A DNA stretch of 64,000 bases, from contig NZ_CP071051.1 in NCBI RefSeq assembly GCF_017161405.1, positions 2,604,001 through 2,668,000 of the forward strand, in the 5' to 3' direction. The stretch is from Leucobacter sp. CX169 (GTDB taxonomy: Bacteria; Actinomycetota; Actinomycetes; Actinomycetales; Microbacteriaceae). Within the stretch, counting starts at the first letter, position 1. Every line of letters begins with the position of its first letter. The translations under genes were made by a program, and so were the position numbers. Below the pieces are notes generated by a model. The model was not told the origin of the DNA, ran no database searches, and saw only the letters and a program-made list of their open reading frames with translations. This document shows positions 10,297 through 18,091 of the stretch, in pieces.

Positions 10297-11808
10297 CTAC
10301 CGGTGCGTCGGCACCTGCCCCGTCCGGCGGCGGATCTCGTCGGCCACCGCGATGGCGTCGCCCCCGGGGGCGTCCGACTTCCGGTCGGGGCGCGCGACGA
10401 ACAGGTAGATCAGTCCGGTCACGAGCACGACGAAGAGCCCGATCAGCACCACGTAGTCGGCGAAGAAGTCGCCGCTCGAGCCCGGGGTCGCCAGCAGGTA
10501 CATCGCGAAGATGCCATACGCCAGCGCGACGACGTTGATGACAAAGCCGAGCGTGCCGAGGTTGAACGGTCCGGCGGGCTTCCACCCCTTGAACCGTTGA
10601 CGGAGCGCGGCGAGCACGACCATCTGGAACGAGAGGTAGATGCCGAGGATCGCGAACGCGGTAACCGGCACCAGGATGCTGTCGTTCAGGAAAATCAGCA
10701 CGCAGATCAGGGCCGGCACGGTGCAGGCGACGATGAGGGCGTTGGTGGGCACCTTCGTGCGCTCCGACACCTTCGCGAGCCACACGTGGCCGGGCAGCAT
10801 GCCGTCCCGCGCGAACGAGTAGAGCAGTCGGCTCGCGGCCGCCTGCAGGCTCAGCACGCACGAGATGAAGGCGATGATCGCGACGACGAGGAAGATCTTC
10901 GCCCCCACCGTCCCGAGGCTCGCCTCCAGGATCGCCGGGATCGGGTCGCCCACCTCGCCCGCGACGATCTGCTCGAGGTTGGGGGCCGCAAGTACGTAGC
11001 CGCCAAACGAGAAGAGGGCCGACACCATGCCCACGAGAATGGTCATCATCATGGCCTTCGGGATCCTGCGGGCCGGGTCAGACACCTCTTCCGCCACGTC
11101 GCCGCACGCCTCGAACCCGTAGAACAGGAAGAGGCCGGCGATCGCTGAGGCGAAGAAGACGGGGATGTACGAGCCGTCGCCCGCGGTGCCCATCGAGTCG
11201 AAGAAGATCGAGAAGGGGTGCTCGCGCTTGAAGAGCAGCAGGTACAGGCCGACGCCGATCACCCCGATGAGCTCGGCGAACAGCCCAATGCGGGCGATCC
11301 TGGCGAGTGACTTCGTGCCCGTGAAGTTGATCGCGAGCGCGAGCAGTAGCAGGCCGAGCGAGGTGAGCAGACCGACGAGCGGCGTGACCTCGATGCCGAG
11401 CAGGCTCGCGACGAAGCCCGCACCGAACTCGGCCACCGCGGTGATCGTCACGATGAGGGCCCAGATGTACACCCAGGCGGCCATCCATGCGTAGCGCTTG
11501 CCCCAGAGTCGCCGCGCCCACGGGTAGATGCCCCCGTGAATCGGGTACTGCGAGACCACCTCGCCAAACACCACCGACACGGTGAGCTGGCCGGCGCCGA
11601 CGATGACGATCCACCAGATCGATGGTGGGCCACCCGTCGCGAGTGCGACCGCGAACAGCGAGTAGACGCCCACGAGGGGCGAGAGATAGGTGAAGCCCAG
11701 GGCGAAGTTCGCCCAGAGACTCATGGAGCGATCGAATTTGCCTTCATAGCCGAGCACGGCGAGGTGATCGGCGTCACCCAGGTGCTCTGTTTCGCGTGGA
11801 GACGTCAT
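10297..11808 (-). CDS. APC-superfamily amino acid / polyamine permease
   Basis: This 503-residue integral membrane protein has about 12 hydrophobic spans. The N-terminal FDRSMSLWANFALGFTYLSPLVG resembles the first span of the amino acid-choline/GABA permease branch. YPIHGGIYPWARRLWG and the later GFEACGDVAEEVSDPARRIPKA are conserved loop signatures of this branch. It probably imports an amino acid or amine by ion symport; the substrate cannot be read from sequence. It lies between purK and the DUF1801 gene, with more than 100 bp on either side, so it may be an independent unit. Confidence 0.88.
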   Translation of the reverse strand: MTSPRETEHLGDADHLAVLGYEGKFDRSMSLWANFALGFTYLSPLVGVYSLFAVALATGGPPSIWWIVIVGAGQLTVSVVFGEVVSQYPIHGGIYPWARRLWGKRYAWMAAWVYIWALIVTITAVAEFGAGFVASLLGIEVTPLVGLLTSLGLLLLALAINFTGTKSLARIARIGLFAELIGVIGVGLYLLLFKREHPFSIFFDSMGTAGDGSYIPVFFASAIAGLFLFYGFEACGDVAEEVSDPARRIPKAMMMTILVGMVSALFSFGGYVLAAPNLEQIVAGEVGDPIPAILEASLGTVGAKIFLVVAIIAFISCVLSLQAAASRLLYSFARDGMLPGHVWLAKVSERTKVPTNALIVACTVPALICVLIFLNDSILVPVTAFAILGIYLSFQMVVLAALRQRFKGWKPAGPFNLGTLGFVINVVALAYGIFAMYLLATPGSSGDFFADYVVLIGLFVVLVTGLIYLFVARPDRKSDAPGGDAIAVADEIRRRTGQVPTHR

Positions 11809-11928
11809 TGTCCCATTCCCTTCGGATCAATACAGACCCGGGCCGAACTACCGCCCGTGGCGCCAGCATAGGGGCACTTCGGGCGAAACACGCATCAGAA
11901 ATGCCGGATCAGCCCCGCATTCCCGGAC

Positions 11929-13062
11929 CTACTTGAACGCGTCGGCCGCCGCGTTCGCCTCGGCCCGCACCGTGGCGAGATCCTGCCCAGTCACCGTGAC
12001 GTGCCCGACCTTGCGGCCCGGCCGCGGCGTCTTGTCGTAGCTGTGGACCTTCGCACGCGGGTGTGCGGCGAGCGCGGACGGATAGCGCAGCGCCATCGTG
12101 CCCTCGGCGGGGCCGCCGAGCACATTTACCATGACGGCGGCGGGCGCGGTCATCGAGGTGTCGCCGAGCGGGAGGTCGGCGACCGCGCGCAGGTGCTGCT
12201 CGAACTGGCTGGTGACCGATCCCTCGATCGAGAAGTGGCCCGAGTTGTGCGGGCGCATGGCGAGCTCGTTCACGAGCACGCGGCCGTCGGCCGTCTCGAA
12301 CATTTCGACCGCGAGCACGCCAGTCACTCCGACGCCCTCCGCGACGATGGCGCCGATCCTGGCCGCTTCGTCGAGGGTTGCGGGGTTCGCGACGGGTGCG
12401 GGCGCGAGCACTTCCGAGCACACGCCGTCCAGCTGCACCGTCTCGACGACGGGCCAGGCGCGCACCTCGCCGCTCGGTCGGCGGGCGACGAGCTGCGAGA
12501 GTTCGCGGGTGAAATCGACGAGCTCTTCGGCGAGCAGCTGGCCGCCCCGGCCGTCCTCGTCAAGCGCGGTGAACCAGTCGCGGGCCTCGACCGCCGAGGC
12601 AACGACGCGCACGCCCTTGCCGTCATAGCCACCGCGGGCCGTCTTCACGACCGCGCGTCCGCCGCGCTCAGCGAGGAACGCGTCGAGCTCCTGCTCATCG
12701 GCGACCGCGGCCCACGCAGGCACGGGGACGCCGAGCTCGGTGAGCTTCTCGCGCATCAAGATCTTGTCCTGGGCAAACTGCAGGGCGCCGGGCCGCGGGT
12801 GCACAGGGACGCCGCGTCGCTCGAGCTCGAGCAGGATCTCCTGCGGCACGTGCTCGTGGTCAAAGGTGATCACGTCGACGGTCTCGGCGAAGGCATAGAC
12901 GGTCTCAGGATCGCGGTAGTCGCCGACCGCATCGGCCGCACGGGCGGCGCTCGAGCCGTCGACCTCGGCGAGCACGCTGATGCCTAAGCCGAGGTTGATC
13001 GCCGGGGGGATCATCATTCGCGCAAGCTGTCCGCCGCCGATTACGCCGATCTTCGTGGTCAC
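11929..13062 (-). CDS. purK: N5-carboxyaminoimidazole ribonucleotide synthase
   Basis: PurK carboxylates AIR with ATP and bicarbonate to N5-CAIR, the substrate of PurE. The product has 377 residues and an ATP-grasp fold. It begins MTTKIGVIGGGQLARM (N-terminal PreATP-grasp), the ATP-binding loop is VVKTARGGYDGKG, and NELAMRPHNSGHFS is the C-terminal metal/ATP site. The GTG at 13062, preceded by GAGGGAG, gives the family N-terminus; the frame is open to 13119. It is divergent from the MFS exporter. Confidence 0.95.
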   Translation of the reverse strand: MTTKIGVIGGGQLARMMIPPAINLGLGISVLAEVDGSSAARAADAVGDYRDPETVYAFAETVDVITFDHEHVPQEILLELERRGVPVHPRPGALQFAQDKILMREKLTELGVPVPAWAAVADEQELDAFLAERGGRAVVKTARGGYDGKGVRVVASAVEARDWFTALDEDGRGGQLLAEELVDFTRELSQLVARRPSGEVRAWPVVETVQLDGVCSEVLAPAPVANPATLDEAARIGAIVAEGVGVTGVLAVEMFETADGRVLVNELAMRPHNSGHFSIEGSVTSQFEQHLRAVADLPLGDTSMTAPAAVMVNVLGGPAEGTMALRYPSALAAHPRAKVHSYDKTPRPGRKVGHVTVTGQDLATVRAEANAAADAFK

Positions 13063-13128
13063 GTGTCTCCCTCGTGCGCGACCGCCAGGATCGCGGCGCC
13101 TGCCACTATTCTGCCGCATCCGGGATCA

Positions 13129-13173
13129 GTTGACTTTCATCAACCAATTGCCTTATAGTTGATGTTTATCAAC
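13129..13173. promoter_or_regulatory. Two copies of a palindromic operator, probably for the MarR regulator
   Basis: GTTGACTTTCATCAAC (13129-13144) and GTTGATGTTTATCAAC (13158-13173) share the pattern GTTGAy-N4-ATCAAC, with centres 29 bp apart. The first covers the -35 element and the second covers the -10 element and the start point. This is the usual layout for repression by a MarR-family dimer, and such a gene lies at the end of the same operon. Confidence 0.8.
13130..13159 (+). promoter_or_regulatory. Sigma-70-type promoter of the MFS exporter
   Basis: TTGACT (13130-13135) and TATAGT (13154-13159) are separated by 18 bases, close to the consensus. Transcription would begin near 13166, which rules out the ATG at 13162 and supports the ATG at 13207 as the exporter start. 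Confidence 0.8.
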
Positions 13174-13206
13174 GAATTACGCCGCGTCGAAGGATCCCAC
13201 ACCCGA

Positions 13207-14925
13207 ATGCCACGCACCTCCCCCGCTACCGCCGCCGCTGCGGCCCCCGCCGCACACGACGGGCTGCTGCACGGCCGCGCCAAGAACGCCGCCCTCGCCG
13301 CCATCTTCCTCAGCATCTTCGTTTCGATGCTCGCATCGACGGTCGTCGGCTCGTCTATGCCACTCATCATCGCCGACCTCGGCGGCGGCCAGGCGGCCTA
13401 CACCTGGGTGATCACGGCGACCATGCTCGCCACCGCGATCTCGACCCCCATCTGGGGCAAGCTCGCCGACCTCAGCAGCAAGAAGCTCCTGCTGCAGCTC
13501 GCGCTCGTCATCTTCACCCTCGGCACCATCCTCGCCGGCTTCGCCCCTGACGCGAACTGGCTCATCGGCTTCCGCGTACTCCAGGGCCTCGGCGGCGGCG
13601 GCCTCGCAGCCCTCGGCCAGATCGTCATGGCCGACATCATCAGCCCGCGCGACCGCGGCAAGTACATGGGCGTCATGGGCGCCGTCATGGCCGTCCCGAC
13701 AATCGGCGGGCCGCTGCTCGGCGGCGTCATCACCGACGCGTTCGGGTGGCGCTGGAACTTCTTCGTCTCCGTCCCGGTCGCAATCGTCGCCATCATCATC
13801 CTGCAGAAGTCGCTGCACCTCGTGACACTCAAACGCAAGGTGAAGATCGACTACCTCGGCGCGGTCCTCATCTCCGCCGGGTTCTCGAGCCTGCTCATCT
13901 GGGCCACCCTGGGGGGCACCCAGTTCGACTGGTGGTCGTGGCAGACCCTCGCGATGGCGGGCGGCGGCGTCGCCGTGCTCATCGCCGCCGTATTCGTCGA
14001 ACTGACCGTCGAAGAGCCGATGATTCCGCTCACCCTGTTCAAGAACCGCACCTTCACGATGGCCGTCATCGCGAGCCTCGCGGTCGGCGTCGCCATGTTC
14101 GGCACCGCGATCTTCCTCGGACAGTACATGCAGCTTGCCCGCGGCAAGACCCCGACCGAGTCGGGCCTGCTCACCATTCCGATGATGCTCGGCCTGCTGG
14201 TCGCGTCGACCATCGTCGGCCAGGTCATCTCGCGCACCGGGAAGTGGAAGCGGTACGTCGTGCTGGGTGCGATCCTGATGGGCATCGGCCTCGCGCTGAT
14301 GGGCCAACTGCGCTCCGACACCTCGTTCTGGTACGTGGGCGTATCGATGGCCGTGCTCGGCGCCGGCGTCGGCATGTGCATGCAGAACCTCGTGCTCATC
14401 GTGCAGAACACCGTCTCACCCACCGAGATCGGCGTCGCTAGCTCGTCCGTCACCTTCTTCCGCACGATCGGCGGCACCGCCGGGATGTCCGTGCTGGGCG
14501 CCATGCTCGGCACGCAGGTCATCGACTTCATCGCCTCGGGCCTGAAGCACCTTGCCCCCGCGCAGCTTGCGGGCGTCGAGGCGCTCAAGGGCGGCGGCAT
14601 CCCGAAGATTGCGGAGCTTCCCCTGCCCATCCGCGAGGTGGTCGAGGCGGCATACGGGCACGCGATCGGCGACATCTTCCTGGCCGCCGTGCCGCTCGCC
14701 CTCGTCGCACTGATCGCGATCATCTTCCTGCCGAACATCCCCCTCGGCAACAAGACGACCTCGCAATTGCTCGCCGAGAAGGAGCGGTCGCGCGTCGCAG
14801 CCGCCGAGCAGACGCTCGTCGAAACCGGGCTTTCCGCGAATGGCGAGTTCGTGATGACCGGATCAATTCCCGTTCAGGCGCGTGCCGCACGTACAGACTC
14901 GGGTAACGTCGACTCTCGTGACTAA
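13207..14925 (+). CDS. MFS multidrug exporter, DHA2 (14-TMS) family
   Basis: The protein has 572 residues and about 14 membrane spans. The first spans carry SMLASTVVGSSMPLIIADLGG and then TAISTPIWGKLADLSSKKLL, equal to the MFS motif A loop. RVLQGLGGGGLAALGQIVMADIISPRDRGKYMG is motif B and its neighbours, and GPLLGGVITDAFGWRWNFFVSVP matches motif C of drug:H+ antiporters such as EmrB/QacA. It probably exports toxic organic compounds. ATG 13207 has GAAGGA 12 bases upstream and lies downstream of the predicted transcription start. The 3' end overlaps the MarR gene, forming a regulated exporter-repressor operon. Confidence 0.92.
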   Translation: MPRTSPATAAAAAPAAHDGLLHGRAKNAALAAIFLSIFVSMLASTVVGSSMPLIIADLGGGQAAYTWVITATMLATAISTPIWGKLADLSSKKLLLQLALVIFTLGTILAGFAPDANWLIGFRVLQGLGGGGLAALGQIVMADIISPRDRGKYMGVMGAVMAVPTIGGPLLGGVITDAFGWRWNFFVSVPVAIVAIIILQKSLHLVTLKRKVKIDYLGAVLISAGFSSLLIWATLGGTQFDWWSWQTLAMAGGGVAVLIAAVFVELTVEEPMIPLTLFKNRTFTMAVIASLAVGVAMFGTAIFLGQYMQLARGKTPTESGLLTIPMMLGLLVASTIVGQVISRTGKWKRYVVLGAILMGIGLALMGQLRSDTSFWYVGVSMAVLGAGVGMCMQNLVLIVQNTVSPTEIGVASSSVTFFRTIGGTAGMSVLGAMLGTQVIDFIASGLKHLAPAQLAGVEALKGGGIPKIAELPLPIREVVEAAYGHAIGDIFLAAVPLALVALIAIIFLPNIPLGNKTTSQLLAEKERSRVAAAEQTLVETGLSANGEFVMTGSIPVQARAARTDSGNVDSRD

Positions 14926-15442
14926 GCCCGAGCGGGACCACCCGCACGACCCGATCCTCGACGTGATCGCCGAGTTCTCCGAGACGTTCTCGTTCATCCG
15001 CACGCGGTGGACCGAGTTCACGGAGCAGCTGCACCCCGAGCTGTCGGGCGGATCGATCTTCGTGCTGCAGGTAATCCTCAAGAAGGGTCCGATCACGGCG
15101 ACCGAGATCGGGCACCGGCTGCGCATGGACAAAGCGATGATCAGCCGGCAGGTAGCGCTGCTGCGCAAGCTCGAGTTGGTGGATGCGCAGGCCGCGGCCG
15201 AGGATCGCCGGGTCACGCTGCTTACCGGCACCGAGCTGGCGCGCACGCGGCTCGACGAGGTGCGGAGCCAGATGTCGGAGCAGTACCGCCAGCGCTTCGC
15301 TGACTGGGGCGCCGAGGACATCGTGCAGCTGCGCGACCTGCTGCGGCGGTTCAACGGCAGCGCCGACTTCTTCGAGGACTCGGCTTCGCCATCTGCCCGG
15401 TGCACGCCGGGGCATGTGGCGCAGGATCCCGCTTCCTCGTAA
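14918..15442 (+). CDS. MarR-family transcriptional regulator
   Basis: This product of about 174 residues has the MarR winged-helix fold: a helical N-terminus, GSIFVLQVILKKGPITATEIGHRLRMDKAMISRQVALLRKLELV as the helix-turn-helix region, AAEDRRVTLLTGTELA as the wing, and a C-terminal dimerisation helix. It probably represses the exporter operon by binding the two palindromes on its promoter and releases on ligand binding. GTG 14918 overlaps the exporter stop by eight bases; a GTG at 14882 in the same frame is possible but lengthens the N-terminus. The last 25 residues run into low-complexity sequence. Confidence 0.9.
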   Translation: MTKPERDHPHDPILDVIAEFSETFSFIRTRWTEFTEQLHPELSGGSIFVLQVILKKGPITATEIGHRLRMDKAMISRQVALLRKLELVDAQAAAEDRRVTLLTGTELARTRLDEVRSQMSEQYRQRFADWGAEDIVQLRDLLRRFNGSADFFEDSASPSARCTPGHVAQDPASS

Positions 15443-15456
15443 ACGCGGCGGCGCCC

Positions 15457-15504
15457 GGCGCCCCAAGCCGGCGCCCCAAGCCGGCGCCCCAAGCCGGCGC
15501 CCGG
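15457..15504. repeat. Three tandem 13-bp repeats
   Basis: The unit GGCGCCCCAAGCC occurs three times without gaps (15457-15469, 15470-15482, 15483-15495), followed by a partial fourth copy. The array lies just after the marR stop in the 276-bp gap before the flotillin gene. Confidence 0.85.
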
Positions 15505-15516
15505 CGGCTCTCGCGG

Positions 15517-15606
15517 CCTTTCACTCTCAATAGTAGATCCGCGTTGAATAGTACGAATTCGGGCGATTTGGTGAGTTCTGGGGCGAATCTACTATCGGGT
15601 GAAAGG
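15517..15606. repeat. Imperfect 90-bp palindromic element
   Basis: Left arm 15517-15542 (CCTTTCAC, then TAGTAGATCCGC) pairs with right arm 15583-15606 (GCGAATCTACTAT, then GTGAAAGG). There is about one mismatch and a small indel. The centre carries a second TGAATAGTA copy. It looks like an intergenic palindromic repeat rather than a gene. Confidence 0.7.
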
Positions 15607-15670
15607 CGGTGCCGCCGCGGCGGCGACCAAATTACCCAGGGCACGCACCACAGGATCCTCCCCCAAACGC

Positions 15671-15706
15671 AGCATCGCCCCACCTCAGCCGAGGTGGGGC
15701 GCTGCT
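15671..15706. terminator. Hairpin between marR and the flotillin gene
   Basis: CGCCCCACCTC (15676-15686) and GAGGTGGGGCG (15691-15701) form an 11-bp perfect stem with an AGCC loop. It is extended by AGCA/TGCT with one mismatch. It lies just beyond the flotillin stop (minus strand). No long T-run follows on either strand, so it may be a weak or bidirectional terminator. Confidence 0.6.
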
Positions 15707-15718
15707 GCGTAGTGAGTG

Positions 15719-17353
15719 CTACTCTGCCGCAGCCCCCGCCGCGTCAGCGGCGTGATCGCCGAGCGACGACGCCGACTCGCCCAGGCGTGCCGCCGAGGAA
15801 CCCAGCGACGAAGCAGACGTCGCCGCCGAGCTCGACACCGTGCCGACGCTGTCGGCGAGCGAGTCGGCCGCACGCGCGACCGAGCCCGAAGCCTCGGCCA
15901 GCTCGCGGGCAGCCCCCGCCCCCGCATCAGCGAAGTCAGCGCCCGAGCCGCGCGACGCACGGCCAGCGGCCGCACCCGTCGCGGCGCCGGCGGTGACGCC
16001 GTTCAGCATGCCGACGAGATCAATGCCGACCGTGTCGCGCGCCATGTCGAGCAGGCCCTTGATGTTGCCCATCGCGTCGGCCGCCACCTTCGAGGTGCCG
16101 TCGGCCGAAACCACGGTCATGGTGTCGATCGCGCCGATTGCCTCGGCGTACTTGCCGGCAATCTCGGGCAGCAGATGGATGAGCTCCTGTGCGAGCACCG
16201 CTTCCGACTGCGTCTCGAGCGCGCGACCGCGTGCGTCGATCGCGGCAGCCTCGGCCTCACCCTTGGCGCGGATGGCACGGGCCTCGGCCTCGCCCTCGGC
16301 CGCCAGGGCCTCGGCGTTGGCGATACGAGCCGAGCGGCTCGCGAGACCCTCGCGCTCGACGGCCTGCGCGCGACCCTCGGCGGCGGAGATCGCCGCAGCC
16401 GCGTCGGCCTTCGCAAGCGCCTCGAGGCGGAAGGCCTCGGCCTCGGCGACGGCGCGGACGTCGGCGTTGAGCTTTTCGGTGCGCAGAGCGACCTCGCGCT
16501 TGGCGGTGATCTCCTCCTGCGCGACGATGGCCTGGCGCTGGATCGCGTCCTCAAGCGGCGACGCGGCCTCTGCCTGCGCGGCGGCCTTGTCGGTCTCGGC
16601 CTGGATCTCGGCCTGGCGCAACTTCAGCTCTCGGTTGCGGTCGAGCAGCACCTTCTGGGTGTTGATCTTCGCCTCTTCCGACGCCTGGTAGGCGTTGGTC
16701 TCGGCGATGTCGGCCTGCTGGCGCACCTTGGCCGCCTCGGGGCGACCGATGTTCACGATGTAGTCCGAGCCGTCCCGGATCTCCTGGATCTGCAGCGTAT
16801 CGACGACGAGGCCCTGCTTCGTCAGCGCCTCTTCGGCCGCCTCGAGCACGTTCTGCGCGACGACGGCGCGATCCCGAATGATCTGCAGCACGGTGAGGCC
16901 GCCGATGATGGAACGCAGCGAACCCGACAGCACCTCCTGCGTCGACTCGTCGATCTCGTCGGAGTTCGAGAGGAAGCGCTGGGCGGCGGCGCGAATCATC
17001 TCCTGCGTACCACCGACCTTGACGACGGCGACGGCCTGCGCCTGAATGGTGATGCCGTCGGTGGTCTGTGCTTCAGTCGTGATCGCGAGGCGACGCGAGC
17101 GCAGTGAGATCGAGAACGACTTCTGAATGAACGGCACCACGAACACGCCGCCGCCGGTGACGACCTTCTGGCCCGACAGGTCGTGCGACACCGAGCCGTC
17201 GGGTTCGGTGACCCGCTTGCCCTTGCCGCCCGTGACGATGATCGCCTCGTCGGGCTTGGCGATGCGGTACCGCTTGATGACGACGAGCGCGATGAGCACG
17301 ATCGCGATAATCGCGCCGAACACACCCACGATCGAGGGAGTCGCTAAGAACAT
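15719..17353 (-). CDS. Flotillin-like SPFH/band 7 protein
   Basis: The protein has 544 residues. Residues 1-25 are a hydrophobic membrane hairpin or anchor. The SPFH domain spans roughly residues 28-190 (YRIAKPDEAIIVTGGKGKR, then GGGVFVVPF and RDRAVVAQNVLEAAEEALTKQGLVVDTLQIQEI). A long Ala/Glu-rich coiled coil (about 200-400) contains the repeated EA patterns typical of flotillins. The C-terminus after LLPEIAGKYAEAIGAIDTMTVVSADG is Ala/Ser-rich. Flotillins organise membrane microdomains and affect assembly of membrane complexes. The NfeD-type partner gene ends three bases upstream, a conserved pairing. Confidence 0.92.
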   Translation of the reverse strand: MFLATPSIVGVFGAIIAIVLIALVVIKRYRIAKPDEAIIVTGGKGKRVTEPDGSVSHDLSGQKVVTGGGVFVVPFIQKSFSISLRSRRLAITTEAQTTDGITIQAQAVAVVKVGGTQEMIRAAAQRFLSNSDEIDESTQEVLSGSLRSIIGGLTVLQIIRDRAVVAQNVLEAAEEALTKQGLVVDTLQIQEIRDGSDYIVNIGRPEAAKVRQQADIAETNAYQASEEAKINTQKVLLDRNRELKLRQAEIQAETDKAAAQAEAASPLEDAIQRQAIVAQEEITAKREVALRTEKLNADVRAVAEAEAFRLEALAKADAAAAISAAEGRAQAVEREGLASRSARIANAEALAAEGEAEARAIRAKGEAEAAAIDARGRALETQSEAVLAQELIHLLPEIAGKYAEAIGAIDTMTVVSADGTSKVAADAMGNIKGLLDMARDTVGIDLVGMLNGVTAGAATGAAAGRASRGSGADFADAGAGAARELAEASGSVARAADSLADSVGTVSSSAATSASSLGSSAARLGESASSLGDHAADAAGAAAE

Positions 17354-17356
17354 GTA

Positions 17357-17995
17357 TTAGTTCCTTTCGGGGTGGGGGTCTGTGGGGTCGGCCGGGTCGG
17401 CACTCTCGGCCTCGCTGGCGGCAGGATCCGCGCCGGCGGCGGGATCCTGTTCGAGCGGGGCGGCCACCAGCGGCTCGACCAGCACCGAGGTCGGCGTCAG
17501 GGACTCGACGATGCGCACGCGGGCGCCGCGTTCGAGCGGCAGCTCGGCGCACGCCGACAGCGAGACGCGCTCGCCGTGGCGGGTGAGGGCGATCTCGCCG
17601 AAGCGGCTGCCGCCGGGGATGGCGAGCACGACCGAGGCCTCGAGCCCCGCGAGCTCGCCGCTCGACACGGCGGTCGACGACTCGGCGCTGCGCACGAAGC
17701 GCGACAGCCACCAGGCGAGCCCGCCGCCGATCATGCCGGCGACCGCGCCGAGCGTGCCGGCGAGCGGGGGCGCGACCCCGGCACCGACCAGCGCGAAGGC
17801 ACTGAAGCCGAAGATCGCAGTGAATGCCGAGATGGTGGTGAGGCTCAGCGGCCCGTCGCCGAAGTCAAAGGCCTCAAAGATGCCGTCGAGCAGCAGCGAA
17901 ATAAGCAGCAGCACGGCGCCGGCGATGCCGATCAGCAGGAAGACACCACCCGACACGACCGAGCCATTAAGCAGCCCCTGGATCCAGTCCATCAT
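17357..17995 (-). CDS. NfeD-like membrane protein, flotillin partner
   Basis: This protein has 212 residues with three to four hydrophobic spans in the first 95 (VSGGVFLLIGIAGAVLLLISLLL, LTTISAFTAIFGFSAFALVGAG, LAGTLGAVAGMIGGGLAWWL). A soluble OB-fold domain follows (about 105-175: SSGELAGLEASVVLAIPGGSRFGEIAL ... GARVRIVESLTPTSVLVEPL), as in YuaF/NfeD1b proteins, and then a Pro/Asp/Ala-rich tail. The family is found beside flotillin genes and helps form their membrane assemblies. Two ATG codons stand in tandem at the start; the first was used. Confidence 0.85.
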   Translation of the reverse strand: MMDWIQGLLNGSVVSGGVFLLIGIAGAVLLLISLLLDGIFEAFDFGDGPLSLTTISAFTAIFGFSAFALVGAGVAPPLAGTLGAVAGMIGGGLAWWLSRFVRSAESSTAVSSGELAGLEASVVLAIPGGSRFGEIALTRHGERVSLSACAELPLERGARVRIVESLTPTSVLVEPLVAAPLEQDPAAGADPAASEAESADPADPTDPHPERN

Positions 17996-18091
17996 GATGG
18001 GCTCCTCCCGCCGGTGGTTGTGTGGCCTATGAGGAGTCTATCGGGCAGGGCCGACGCCTGGCCGGGGCGATACTCCCCGGTCCGGACGCGG

